A stretch of DNA of 16,956 bases, from the NCBI GenBank assembly GCA_035649575.1, contig DASRJH010000272.1:1-16956 (forward strand), in the 5' to 3' direction. Of this stretch, positions 7,004-13,181 are shown in pieces. Positions within the stretch are counted from its first letter, which is position 1. The number at the start of each line of letters is the position of its first letter. A model generated the notes under the pieces. The model worked only from the letters and a program-made list of their open reading frames with translations, was not told where the DNA came from and did not search any database. The translations under genes were made by a program, and so were the position numbers. The DNA is from DASVAL01 sp035649575 (GTDB lineage Bacteria > Planctomycetota > UBA1135 > UBA2386).

Positions 7004-7120
7004 TCACACGAGCCAGATCACGCCCGCCGCGACCAGGAACAGAGTGAGCACGACCCAGCACAGCCAGAGCACGAGCACCCTCGTGCCGTCGTGTTGAAGA
7101 TCGTCGCGTTCGCTCGCCAT
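7004..7120 (-). CDS. small single-helix membrane protein (38 aa)
   Basis: An ATG at 7120 opens a frame of 38 codons ending in TGA. The first 14 residues are polar (MASERDDLQHDGTR), and residues 15-38 are an almost unbroken hydrophobic helix rich in Val, Leu and Trp, ending in VIWLV at the stop. This clean polar-head and single-helix layout is unlikely in a chance frame of GC-rich DNA, and the spacing between mutM and the M50 gene is otherwise unexplained. The predicted orientation is N-terminus inside by hydrophobicity alone. No Shine-Dalgarno site or TANNNT box is evident, so it may be expressed from the mutM transcript 48 bp upstream. No family is recognised. It might be a subunit or modulator of a membrane partner such as the adjacent M50 protease, but that is a guess. 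Confidence 0.5.
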   Translation of the reverse strand: MASERDDLQHDGTRVLVLWLCWVVLTLFLVAAGVIWLV

Positions 7121-7168
7121 GCGGCGTTGTCATCGGCTGCGCGCTGGCAACAGGATGAGCCCATGGCA

Positions 7169-8071
7169 CTACCCGGGCCGGCGGCGTTCCTCGAGCTCCT
7201 CGAGCGTCTTTGGCCAATCCTTCTTCAGCAGCGTCGACAACCCGCGGTCCGCGAGCAGCCGCCCGCCGCACTGGCAGTGCGCACAATAGTTGCACTCGTT
7301 GTCCGCGTAGCGGATGCGCTGCACCGGCTTGCCGCAGCGCGGACACGGCTTCTGGAAGCGCCCGTGCACGGCCATGCCCTCGCGGAACGCGGTGACCTTG
7401 TCCGGGAACTGCTCCCCCACCTCGGCGCGCAGGCGATCGGTCCACATCTGCAGCGTGGTGACGCACGCCTCGCGCAGCCGCTCGACTTCTGCGTCGGCGA
7501 TCTTCGAAGTCAGCGCGACCGGACTCAGTTGCGCCCGGTGCAGGATCTCGTCCGAGTAGGCGTTGCCGATACCCGAGAACAGCGTCGGATCCGTGAGCGC
7601 GCGCTTCAGCGTGCGGTTCTCGCGCCGCAACGCGGTCGCGAACGCCGCCGGCGAAGCGCCGAGCACTTCGAGCCCGCCGCGGTCGAACGCCGCGAGCCGG
7701 CTGCGGCCCTCGACGACGTGCAGCGAAGCGCGTTTCTTGGTACCGGCTTCGGTCAAGACGAGCGTGCCCGAGGAGAAGTCGAACGCCGCGAGATCGACCC
7801 GACCGCCGAGCTTGCGTTCGCGCGCGTACCAGCGCAGCCGGCCCGCGATCATCAGGTGCAAGACGAGGAACAGCTCGCGCGGAAACACGAACACGAGCCG
7901 CTTGCCGAGCCTTTCGACGCCGAGCAGCGGCTGGCCGTGCAGCGCTTGCAGTGGCGGCGCGACCGAGCGCAGCAGGAACGGACTGCGCAGGCGAACGGCC
8001 TCGAGCACCTGGCCGCCGAGCAGCGCTTCGATGCGCTCGCGGTAGATCGTGACGTCGGGCAGCTCGGGCAT
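7169..8071 (-). CDS. mutM: Fpg/Nei-family DNA glycosylase/AP lyase
   Basis: The product has 300 residues. The N-terminus MPELPDVTIY carries catalytic Pro2 and Glu3 of the Fpg/Nei family, which excises oxidised bases and nicks the abasic site. Lys57 (LGKRLV) fits the conserved beta-hairpin lysine. The helix-two-turn-helix has LFSGIGNAYSDEILHRAQLSP (164-184). The zinc finger is C243-x2-C246-x16-C263-x2-C266, with two additional Cys (260, 268). Differences from classical MutM are Asp for Glu in PELPE, the LTEAGTKKRASLH block (106-118) and about 30 residues after the finger (GGRLLADRGLSTLL then DWPKTLEELE). I recall a distinct subfamily with these features, so substrate preference may differ from 8-oxoguanine and the symbol is provisional. 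GAAGG precedes the ATG closely. The gene follows the esterase gene by only 6 bp and is likely cotranscribed with it. Confidence 0.88.
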   Translation of the reverse strand: MPELPDVTIYRERIEALLGGQVLEAVRLRSPFLLRSVAPPLQALHGQPLLGVERLGKRLVFVFPRELFLVLHLMIAGRLRWYARERKLGGRVDLAAFDFSSGTLVLTEAGTKKRASLHVVEGRSRLAAFDRGGLEVLGASPAAFATALRRENRTLKRALTDPTLFSGIGNAYSDEILHRAQLSPVALTSKIADAEVERLREACVTTLQMWTDRLRAEVGEQFPDKVTAFREGMAVHGRFQKPCPRCGKPVQRIRYADNECNYCAHCQCGGRLLADRGLSTLLKKDWPKTLEELEERRRPG

Positions 8072-8077
8072 CGCCCT

Positions 8078-9310
8078 TCACCCATCGACGGTCACGACAA
8101 CCTCGTCGAGCCACATCTCCCCATGGTTGACCAGCACGACCTCCACGGTCGCACGAACTGCACCCTTGGTCGACCACTGCCTGCGAGCCTGTCGCCACTT
8201 CTCGTCACCGCTCTCGGAAACGAGGCTGGCGTCGCTGTGAATGGGCTTGTTGTCCGCGCCATACAGCCTGATGTGGACACCGGCAGCGTTCACGCCCTTG
8301 AGGCGGTACCGCACTGTCGCAGTGAGCGTCTTGCCGGGAGGTAGCTCGAAGTGCTGCTCGAGTACCCCGATGCCTCCGCGACCCAGCGTCAGATACAACG
8401 ACCCACTGCCGGCTTTCTCATCCGTCACGACACGCACGCCCGGATCACCTTCGGCGACCGTCCATCCCTTCGTGCCGTCCTCGAAGCCGCCGTTGGTGAC
8501 CAGGTTGACGAGCTTGCCATCGCGCTTCGCGACAGGCGGTGCGGGCCAGTCTGGCTTGCCCGCCGGTTCGTCCGACAAGAGCCACTCGAGCCCCTTGCGG
8601 AAGCGCGGCAGAGGCGTGTCCTGCCAGCCGTGGCCACCCGCATACGTCGACACCTGCACCTGCGCACCCGCCTTGGTCAGTGCTGCGTGTGCAGCACGCA
8701 CGTGCCAGAAGACCGTGGTTTGGTCCTCGGGGGACTGGTCGAGCACGTAACGGCGACCCTTCACCGCGGTGAGGTCGCGCAGGTCGGGCCAGATCGACAT
8801 GGCGACATAGGCACGCGCGAAGGGCGAGGCTCGGCTCGCCAGCAACGGGTGCATCGCAGCACCGCTCGACGACCAGGCGACGACGACGCGACGCGCCGGG
8901 TCGATCGCGTACTCCTTCTCGACCGCCGCCACTACCGCCCCCACGTACTCCTCGGTGGTGTACTTCATGCCGGGGACTTTGTCGGCCGCGGTCGGCCACA
9001 CGACTTGCTGGTCATCGGTCCACTTGGTGGCGGTGACCAGCGCGCCGACACAATCGCCTGGTGCCTGCGCCAGCAGCCCGCCTTCGACGAAACCGAGGAA
9101 GTCGCGGCTGCCAGTGCCACCTGGAAGCACGACGACGAGCCCGAGCTCCTTGCTTCTCGGTGGAGCCTCGCGCGGCGGCAGCAGGAACCACAGGCTCCTC
9201 GGCAGCTCGGCGATGGTGCGTTCCTGCGCCTTGCTCGCCCCGTCCTGAGCCGGAGCCGACGAAGACAACGCACCGGCGAGGACGATCAGGGCGACGGGAC
9301 ACGACCTCAT
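8078..9310 (-). CDS. secreted alpha/beta hydrolase (esterase-like) with C-terminal carbohydrate-binding-like domain
   Basis: The product has 410 residues from the ATG at 9310. Residues 1-22 form a signal peptide (cut near APAQ). An alpha/beta hydrolase domain covers about 32-245: LVVVLPGGTGS (58-68, oxyanion strand), VVVAWSSSGAAM (142-153, nucleophile elbow with Ser147 or Ser148 instead of the usual G-x-S-x-G), and GGHGWQD (225-231) with likely catalytic His227. This resembles PHB-depolymerase and phospholipase/carboxylesterase relatives. Residues about 266-409 look like a beta-sandwich of the CBM4/9 type: it opens with LVNLVTNGGFEDGTKGWTV and ends with a MWLDEVVVTV strand. Together they suggest an exported enzyme acting on a polysaccharide-linked ester, but the substrate is unknown. 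The open frame extends upstream to 9841, but that part overlaps ppa and lacks a signal peptide. A TACAGT box lies eight bases before the ATG. Confidence 0.85.
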   Translation of the reverse strand: MRSCPVALIVLAGALSSSAPAQDGASKAQERTIAELPRSLWFLLPPREAPPRSKELGLVVVLPGGTGSRDFLGFVEGGLLAQAPGDCVGALVTATKWTDDQQVVWPTAADKVPGMKYTTEEYVGAVVAAVEKEYAIDPARRVVVAWSSSGAAMHPLLASRASPFARAYVAMSIWPDLRDLTAVKGRRYVLDQSPEDQTTVFWHVRAAHAALTKAGAQVQVSTYAGGHGWQDTPLPRFRKGLEWLLSDEPAGKPDWPAPPVAKRDGKLVNLVTNGGFEDGTKGWTVAEGDPGVRVVTDEKAGSGSLYLTLGRGGIGVLEQHFELPPGKTLTATVRYRLKGVNAAGVHIRLYGADNKPIHSDASLVSESGDEKWRQARRQWSTKGAVRATVEVVLVNHGEMWLDEVVVTVDG

Positions 9311-9318
9311 GCCGCGGA

Positions 9319-9324
9319 ACTGTA
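9319..9324 (-). promoter_or_regulatory. TANNNT box (TACAGT) 8 bases before the esterase gene
   Basis: TACAGT on the minus strand is eight bases from the ATG at 9310, the spacing expected for a -10 element of a transcript beginning at or two bases before the ATG. The -35 position of this promoter would fall on the opposing box at 9345-9350. Confidence 0.42.
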
Positions 9325-9344
9325 GCAGTCGAGACCAGCGGCCG

Positions 9345-9350
9345 TATCGT
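9345..9350 (+). promoter_or_regulatory. TANNNT box (TATCGT) 11 bases before ppa
   Basis: TATCGT ends 11 bases before the ATG at 9362 and 5 bases before the in-frame GTG at 9356. There is no Shine-Dalgarno site. The likely -35 position (about 9322-9327) overlaps the minus-strand box of the esterase gene. Confidence 0.42.
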
Positions 9351-9361
9351 GCTCGGTGCGC

Positions 9362-9979
9362 ATGAGCTTCCCCGAACCGTTCTACACCTGGCGCCCCCAT
9401 CCGTGGCATGGCATCTCGCCGGGCCCCAAGCCGCCCGAGATCGTGCAGGCCTACATCGAGATCACGCCGTTCGATCTCGTGAAGTACGAGATCGACAAGG
9501 TGACCGGCATCCTGCGTGTCGACCGCCCGCAGCGTTCGAGCTCCTCGCCGCCGAGTCTCTACGGCTTCATCCCGCGCACGCTGTGTGGCAAACGCACGGG
9601 CGCGCTCACGCACGGCGCCAGCGGTGGCGACGGCGATCCGCTCGACATCTGCGTGCTCTGCGAACGCCCGATCAACGCGCGCGAGATCCTCGTCAAGGCG
9701 AAGGTCATCGGCGGTCTCACGATGCTCGACAAGGACGAAGCCGACGACAAGATCGTCGCCGTGCTCGCGAGCGACTTCGTCTGGGGCGACGTCGACGACC
9801 TCGCGCAGCTGCCGGCCGTGCTCGTCGAACGCCTGCGCCACTACTTCTCGACCTACAAACTGCTGCCCGACGCGACGCCGATCGCGATCACGCCCTACCC
9901 GAAGGCCCGCGCCTGGCAGGTCATCGAAGCCGCGTTGCGCGACTACCGCGAGATGTTCGGCGGTCCAGAGGCGCCCTGA
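9362..9979 (+). CDS. ppa: inorganic pyrophosphatase, class I
   Basis: The product has 205 residues from the ATG at 9362; an in-frame GTG two codons earlier is possible but less likely. This soluble, Mg-dependent enzyme splits pyrophosphate and so drives biosynthetic reactions such as tRNA charging. The family signature DGDPLDI (90-96) holds the metal-binding Asp90, Asp92 and Asp95. Other conserved parts are KYEIDK (41-46), the YGFIPRT block (67-73) and DKDEADDK (123-130), with RLRHYFSTYK near 158-166. Compared with the Escherichia coli enzyme of about 175 residues it is longer at the N-terminus (SFPEPFYTW to the KPPE block), as in a group of similar proteins from other phyla. It is divergent from the esterase gene, with only 51 bp between start codons. 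The gene trmB follows after 56 bp. Confidence 0.93.
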   Translation: MSFPEPFYTWRPHPWHGISPGPKPPEIVQAYIEITPFDLVKYEIDKVTGILRVDRPQRSSSSPPSLYGFIPRTLCGKRTGALTHGASGGDGDPLDICVLCERPINAREILVKAKVIGGLTMLDKDEADDKIVAVLASDFVWGDVDDLAQLPAVLVERLRHYFSTYKLLPDATPIAITPYPKARAWQVIEAALRDYREMFGGPEAP

Positions 9980-10019
9980 CGCAATCGCTGGCGACGCTGG
10001 AGCGGACCGGGGCCACGGC

Positions 10020-10025
10020 TATGCT
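10020..10025 (+). promoter_or_regulatory. TANNNT box (TATGCT) 10 bases before trmB
   Basis: TATGCT ends ten bases before the ATG at 10036. It contains another in-frame ATG (10021), which a box in this position would exclude from the transcript and which therefore argues for the later start. No Shine-Dalgarno site precedes either ATG. This would let trmB be transcribed apart from ppa. Confidence 0.38.
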
Positions 10026-10035
10026 GGCCCGCCGA

Positions 10036-10749
10036 ATGTCGCCCGAAGAGACTCCGACCTACAACCCGCGCATGCACCGCGGCGGCAAGCTGTCGTTCCG
10101 CAGCCGGCTGCCGGACGGCGACGACAATCCCGGCGAGTTCCTCGTGATGGGTGGCATGGATCCACCACCGCTGGCCGAACTCGTACCGGCCAACATGCGC
10201 GTCGAGATCGAGATCGGCCCTGGCAAGGGCGCGTTCGTGCTCGCGGCCACCGAAGCACGACCCGATACGTTCCTGCTCGGCATCGAAGCGGCGCCCGGTT
10301 ACGCGAGCCTCGCGGCGCAGAAGCTGCGGCAATCCGGGCGCAAGAACGGGCGCGTGCTCGTCGACAACGGCAAGATCTACCTGCAGGACCGCGTGCCCGA
10401 CCAGGCCCTCGACGCGGTGCACGTCTACTTCCCGGATCCCTGGCCCAAGCGCCGTCACAAGGGCCGGCGGTTCTTCACGGACGACGTGCCGGCCGTGCTC
10501 GCGCGCGTGCTGCGCGACCACGGCTTCTGCTACGTGGCCACGGACAACGCGGCCTACGCGGGCCAGGTCGCGCGTGTGCTCGGCAGTGCGGCCGACTTCA
10601 CTCGCGACGAAGAGAGGGAGGTGAGCGCGGTAGCACTCGGCCCCGGGCACGCCTTCACGCCGACCAGCTTCGAGCGCAAGTATCTCGAGCAGGGCCGCGT
10701 GATTCGCCGCTACGCGTTCCGCAGGCTGCCGCGAGGCCCGGCCAGATGA
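10036..10749 (+). CDS. trmB: tRNA (guanine-N7-)-methyltransferase TrmB
   Basis: The product has 237 residues (242 if the ATG at 10021 is used). It has the Rossmann methyltransferase core that places N7-methylguanine at position 46 of tRNA using S-adenosylmethionine. Motif I is EIEIGPGKG (57-65), the motif II acid is in LGIEAAPG (81-88), and the family hallmark FPDPWPKRRHKGRR (132-145) is nearly complete. The region FTPTSFERKYLEQGRVIRR near the C-terminus matches the TrmB 'TxFExr' block. The N-terminus (TYNPRMHRGGKL) is longer than in many homologues and has a basic character useful for tRNA contact. The stop TGA overlaps the ATG of the ferredoxin gene by 4 bases, so they are probably translated together. 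I chose the 10036 start because of the TATGCT box, and the choice is open. Confidence 0.92.
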   Translation: MSPEETPTYNPRMHRGGKLSFRSRLPDGDDNPGEFLVMGGMDPPPLAELVPANMRVEIEIGPGKGAFVLAATEARPDTFLLGIEAAPGYASLAAQKLRQSGRKNGRVLVDNGKIYLQDRVPDQALDAVHVYFPDPWPKRRHKGRRFFTDDVPAVLARVLRDHGFCYVATDNAAYAGQVARVLGSAADFTRDEEREVSAVALGPGHAFTPTSFERKYLEQGRVIRRYAFRRLPRGPAR

Positions 10750-11084
10750 GGACGGATCAGTCGAGCCGCTGGGTCGACGTCGGAGCCGTCGCCGACCTCA
10801 AGTTCGCGCCGGGGGCCCCGGTGCAGATCGACGGCCAGTGGATCGCCCTGTTCCGGCTGGGCCAGGACTGGTGCGCGATCGACAACAACTGCCCGCACGC
10901 GAGTGCGCCGCTCTGCGACGGCACGGTCCAGGGCGGCAAGGTCGTCTGCTACCTGCACTGCTGGGAATTCGACCTTCGCACCGGGGCCTGCGACGTCGGT
11001 CCGCAGTGGGACGTGAAGACCTACCCCGTGCGGGAAGTCGACGGCCGGCTCCAGGTGCAGTGGTCGAAGCCGGGCCGCGGCTAG
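10746..11084 (+). CDS. small Rieske [2Fe-2S] ferredoxin
   Basis: The product has 112 residues. It has the complete Rieske cluster motif C49-x-H51 (NNCPHASAPL) and C68-x2-H71 (VVCYLHCWEF), with 16 residues between them as usual. It lacks a signal peptide and membrane helix, so it is cytosolic and of the NirD or dioxygenase-ferredoxin type: an electron carrier or an accessory subunit, not the cytochrome bc1 subunit. The ATG overlaps the trmB stop by 4 bases (ATGA). No dioxygenase, nitrite reductase or reductase is in the window, so its partner is unknown. Its stop codon shares CTAG with the convergent gene's stop. Coupling to a tRNA methyltransferase is unusual and may reflect compaction of the genome only. 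Confidence 0.9.
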   Translation: MRTDQSSRWVDVGAVADLKFAPGAPVQIDGQWIALFRLGQDWCAIDNNCPHASAPLCDGTVQGGKVVCYLHCWEFDLRTGACDVGPQWDVKTYPVREVDGRLQVQWSKPGRG

Positions 11085-11557
11085 CTGCCCATCTTCTTGC
11101 GCGGGGGTGCCGGTACCAGGAGGGGTTCCTTGCCGGCGACCGGGTTGCGACAGAGCCTCCGGCCATCTTCGAGGACCCAGATCGGTGCCCCGCTCGCATC
11201 CGACTCGACGTCGACGACCAGGGGCCGCAGCAGCGGGTCCGGACATTGCGGGGCAGCCGCTTTGCCCCGCGCGGCTCCCTTCGTGAGGCCGTCGGGCTGG
11301 TTGAGGACCAGGCCGACCGGCGTCGCTTGCCCCATGGCTGCGGCCGGGATCCGGCCCTCGTTCGCGTCGCGCGGGCCGCTGCGGTTCTGCGCGAACGCGA
11401 CCGGTAGCACTGCTTCACCCACCGGGGTCGCCGGCGGGGCCGCATCCAAAGGCACGGCCAGGCCGGCTGGGCGACACTTGCCGAGGAATGGGTTGCCGGC
11501 CAGCAGCGCGGCGAGCAGCGCCACGACGGCCAGCATCAGGAAGAGCTTCGGTCGCAT
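11081..11557 (-). CDS. hypothetical exported protein
   Basis: The product has 158 residues from an ATG. A short basic start (MRPK) is followed by a hydrophobic segment (5-20) rich in Leu/Ala that may be a signal peptide (cut near LLAG) or an anchor. The rest is Pro- and Ala-rich, low in structure, with Gln/Asn patches and three Cys (28, 105, 136), two of which could pair. Near 113-140 there is a VVDVESDASGAPIWVLEDGRRL stretch, the only part that looks folded, then a basic tail. I recognise no family. The gene is monocistronic: it diverges from lysS and converges on the ferredoxin gene. A TATCCT box lies 15 bases before the ATG. Codon use looks like its neighbours. Confidence 0.65.
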   Translation of the reverse strand: MRPKLFLMLAVVALLAALLAGNPFLGKCRPAGLAVPLDAAPPATPVGEAVLPVAFAQNRSGPRDANEGRIPAAAMGQATPVGLVLNQPDGLTKGAARGKAAAPQCPDPLLRPLVVDVESDASGAPIWVLEDGRRLCRNPVAGKEPLLVPAPPRKKMGS

Positions 11558-11572
11558 GGGAGAGGGCTGAGC

Positions 11573-11578
11573 AGGATA
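11573..11578 (-). promoter_or_regulatory. TANNNT box (TATCCT) 15 bases before the exported hypothetical gene
   Basis: TATCCT on the minus strand is 15 bases from the ATG at 11557, implying a leader of about eight bases. It fits the same box type found before other genes here, with a longer gap. Confidence 0.3.
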
Positions 11579-11596
11579 CTCCAGCGCGGCATCCGC

Positions 11597-11618
11597 CCGG
11601 TCGGCATTCCTGGACCGG
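11597..11618. promoter_or_regulatory. inverted repeat in the divergent lysS upstream region
   Basis: CCGGTC (11597-11602) and GACCGG (11613-11618) form a perfect 6-bp dyad around 10 bases. It lies between the two divergent start codons (11557 and 11697) and just upstream of the TATCCT box. It could be an operator or a leader hairpin. GC-rich DNA yields such dyads often, so this is weak. The remainder of 11558-11696 shows the two -10-like boxes and no tRNA-like or T-box-like structure. Confidence 0.22.
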
Positions 11619-11663
11619 CCGGATCGGCTGCAGCGAATTCTTCCCTAAACCCGTTCCGCGCCT

Positions 11664-11669
11664 TAGCAT
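11664..11669 (+). promoter_or_regulatory. TANNNT box (TAGCAT) upstream of lysS
   Basis: TAGCAT ends 27 bases before the GTG of lysS. With a usual start point this gives a leader of about 20 bases, which includes the AAGGA site at 11688-11692. So here the same box type is combined with a Shine-Dalgarno leader. No consensus -35 is seen. Confidence 0.35.
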
Positions 11670-11696
11670 CGCGCACTTGCCACGGCCAAGGACACG

Positions 11697-13181
11697 GTGA
11701 CCGACGGTATCGCCAACGACCGACTCGAGAAGCTGCAGGAGCTGCGCAGCACCGGGGTAGATCCCTTCCCCGCCCGGGTCCCCCGCGGTCAACCGATCGA
11801 CTCGGTGCTGGCCGAGTTCGCGGGCCGCGTTGGCCAGACCGTGACCCTGTGTGGGCGCCTCGGCCAGATCCGCGACTTCGGCAAGCTGCGCTTCTGCCAC
11901 CTGCAGGACCGCACCGGCTCGATCCAGATCGGGTTCCAACGCGACCGCCTGCCCGCCCACTGGCCGCACCGGAAGCTGCTCGACGGCAACGACCTGGTCA
12001 GCGTCACCGGGGAGCTCGGCACGACCCAGAAGGGCGAACCGACACTGTGGGCCACCGAGGTCACGCTCGCGGCCAAGGCGCTGCGCCCAGCTCCCGAGAA
12101 GTGGCACGGTCTGCAGGACCAGGAACAGCGCTACCGCATGCGCTACGTCGACCTGTTCGCGAACCCCGAGGTGCGGCAGGCGTTCGCGATGCGGTCGAAG
12201 ATCGTCCGCGAGGTGCGCCACTACTTCGATTCGCTGGGATACCTCGAAGTCGAGACGCCGATCCTGCAGCCGATCTTCGGCGGCGCCGCGGCGCGCCCGT
12301 TCACGACGCACCACAACACGCTCGACATGCAGCTCTACCTGCGCATCGCGCCCGAGCTGTATCTGAAGCGGCTCATCGTCGGCGGCATGGAGCGTGTCTA
12401 CGAGATCGGCCGCGTGTTCCGCAACGAAGGCATCAGCACGCGCCACAACCCCGAGTTCACGATGCTCGAGAGCTACGAGGCGTGGGCCGACTACCGCGAC
12501 ATCATGGCGCGCGTCGAGGGGTTGTTCGCGCATCTCGTGAGCTCTGTGCTGGGCGGCAACGGCCGCGTGCGCTTCCGCGAGCGCGACTACGAGCTGCAGC
12601 CGCCGTTCCAGAAGGCGCGTTACCTCGACCTGTTCGCCGAGCGCAATCCCGGCATCGACTGGTTCGACGAGGCGGCCGTGAAGCGCCGCGCGAAGGAACT
12701 GCATCTGCCAACCGACGGCCTCAGCCCGCACAAGCTCGCGAACGACGTGTTCGAGGCCACCGTCGAGGACACGCTGCAGGGTCCGATCTTCGTCTACGAC
12801 TATCCCGTGGCGATCAGCCCGCTCGCGAAGCGGCTCGCGAGCGATCCGCGCGTGACGGAGCGCTTCGAGCTGTTCGTGGCCGGCATGGAGCTCGGCAACG
12901 CGTTCAGCGAGCTCAACGACCCGATCGACCAGCAACAGCGGTTCGAGAGCCAGCTCGCGCACAAGGACGAAGAGACCCCGGGTGAAGTCGACCTCGACTA
13001 CGTGCAGGCGCTCGAGTTCGGCATGCCGCCCGCCGGTGGGCTCGGCATCGGCATCGATCGACTGTGCATGCTGCTGACGGGGTCGACGTCGATCCGCGAC
13101 GTCGTGCTGTTCCCGCTGCTGCGGCGGATCGATCCCGGGGCCGCGCAGAGCGCGCCCGACCAAGGCACCACATCGCCGTGA
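11697..13181 (+). CDS. lysS: lysyl-tRNA synthetase, class II
   Basis: The product has 494 residues, a usual length for the class II enzyme that charges tRNA-Lys. The N-terminal OB-fold (about 48-128) binds the anticodon and includes GRLGQIRDFGKLRFCHLQD. The catalytic domain has motif 1 around VETPILQPIFGGAAARPF (185-202), motif 2 FRNEGISTRHNPEFTMLE (241-258) and motif 3 GGLGIGIDRLCMLLTG (447-462). Residues ELGNAFSELNDP (398-409) are typical of LysRS lysine and ATP binding. The start is GTG with AAGGA four bases upstream, close but acceptable. It is the first gene of an operon with Lol-type transporter genes: its TGA overlaps the next ATG by one base. A similar link of lysS and lol genes is known to me from deltaproteobacteria, which suggests an old arrangement. 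Confidence 0.96.
   Translation: MTDGIANDRLEKLQELRSTGVDPFPARVPRGQPIDSVLAEFAGRVGQTVTLCGRLGQIRDFGKLRFCHLQDRTGSIQIGFQRDRLPAHWPHRKLLDGNDLVSVTGELGTTQKGEPTLWATEVTLAAKALRPAPEKWHGLQDQEQRYRMRYVDLFANPEVRQAFAMRSKIVREVRHYFDSLGYLEVETPILQPIFGGAAARPFTTHHNTLDMQLYLRIAPELYLKRLIVGGMERVYEIGRVFRNEGISTRHNPEFTMLESYEAWADYRDIMARVEGLFAHLVSSVLGGNGRVRFRERDYELQPPFQKARYLDLFAERNPGIDWFDEAAVKRRAKELHLPTDGLSPHKLANDVFEATVEDTLQGPIFVYDYPVAISPLAKRLASDPRVTERFELFVAGMELGNAFSELNDPIDQQQRFESQLAHKDEETPGEVDLDYVQALEFGMPPAGGLGIGIDRLCMLLTGSTSIRDVVLFPLLRRIDPGAAQSAPDQGTTSP

Noticed and set aside
9311..9841. N-terminal extension of the esterase frame up to 9841
   Set aside because: It is antisense to ppa, and the ATG at 9310 begins a standard signal peptide directly after a TANNNT box.
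9516..10745. 522-residue frame joining the ppa/trmB region to the ferredoxin
   Set aside because: Only the last 112 residues are real; the earlier part is Arg/Ser-rich shadow of ppa and trmB, and ATGA coupling gives a natural start.
11558..11696. T-box or other riboswitch upstream of lysS
   Set aside because: No T-box sequence, specifier loop or antiterminator pair is visible, and the leader after the TAGCAT box would be only about 20 bases.
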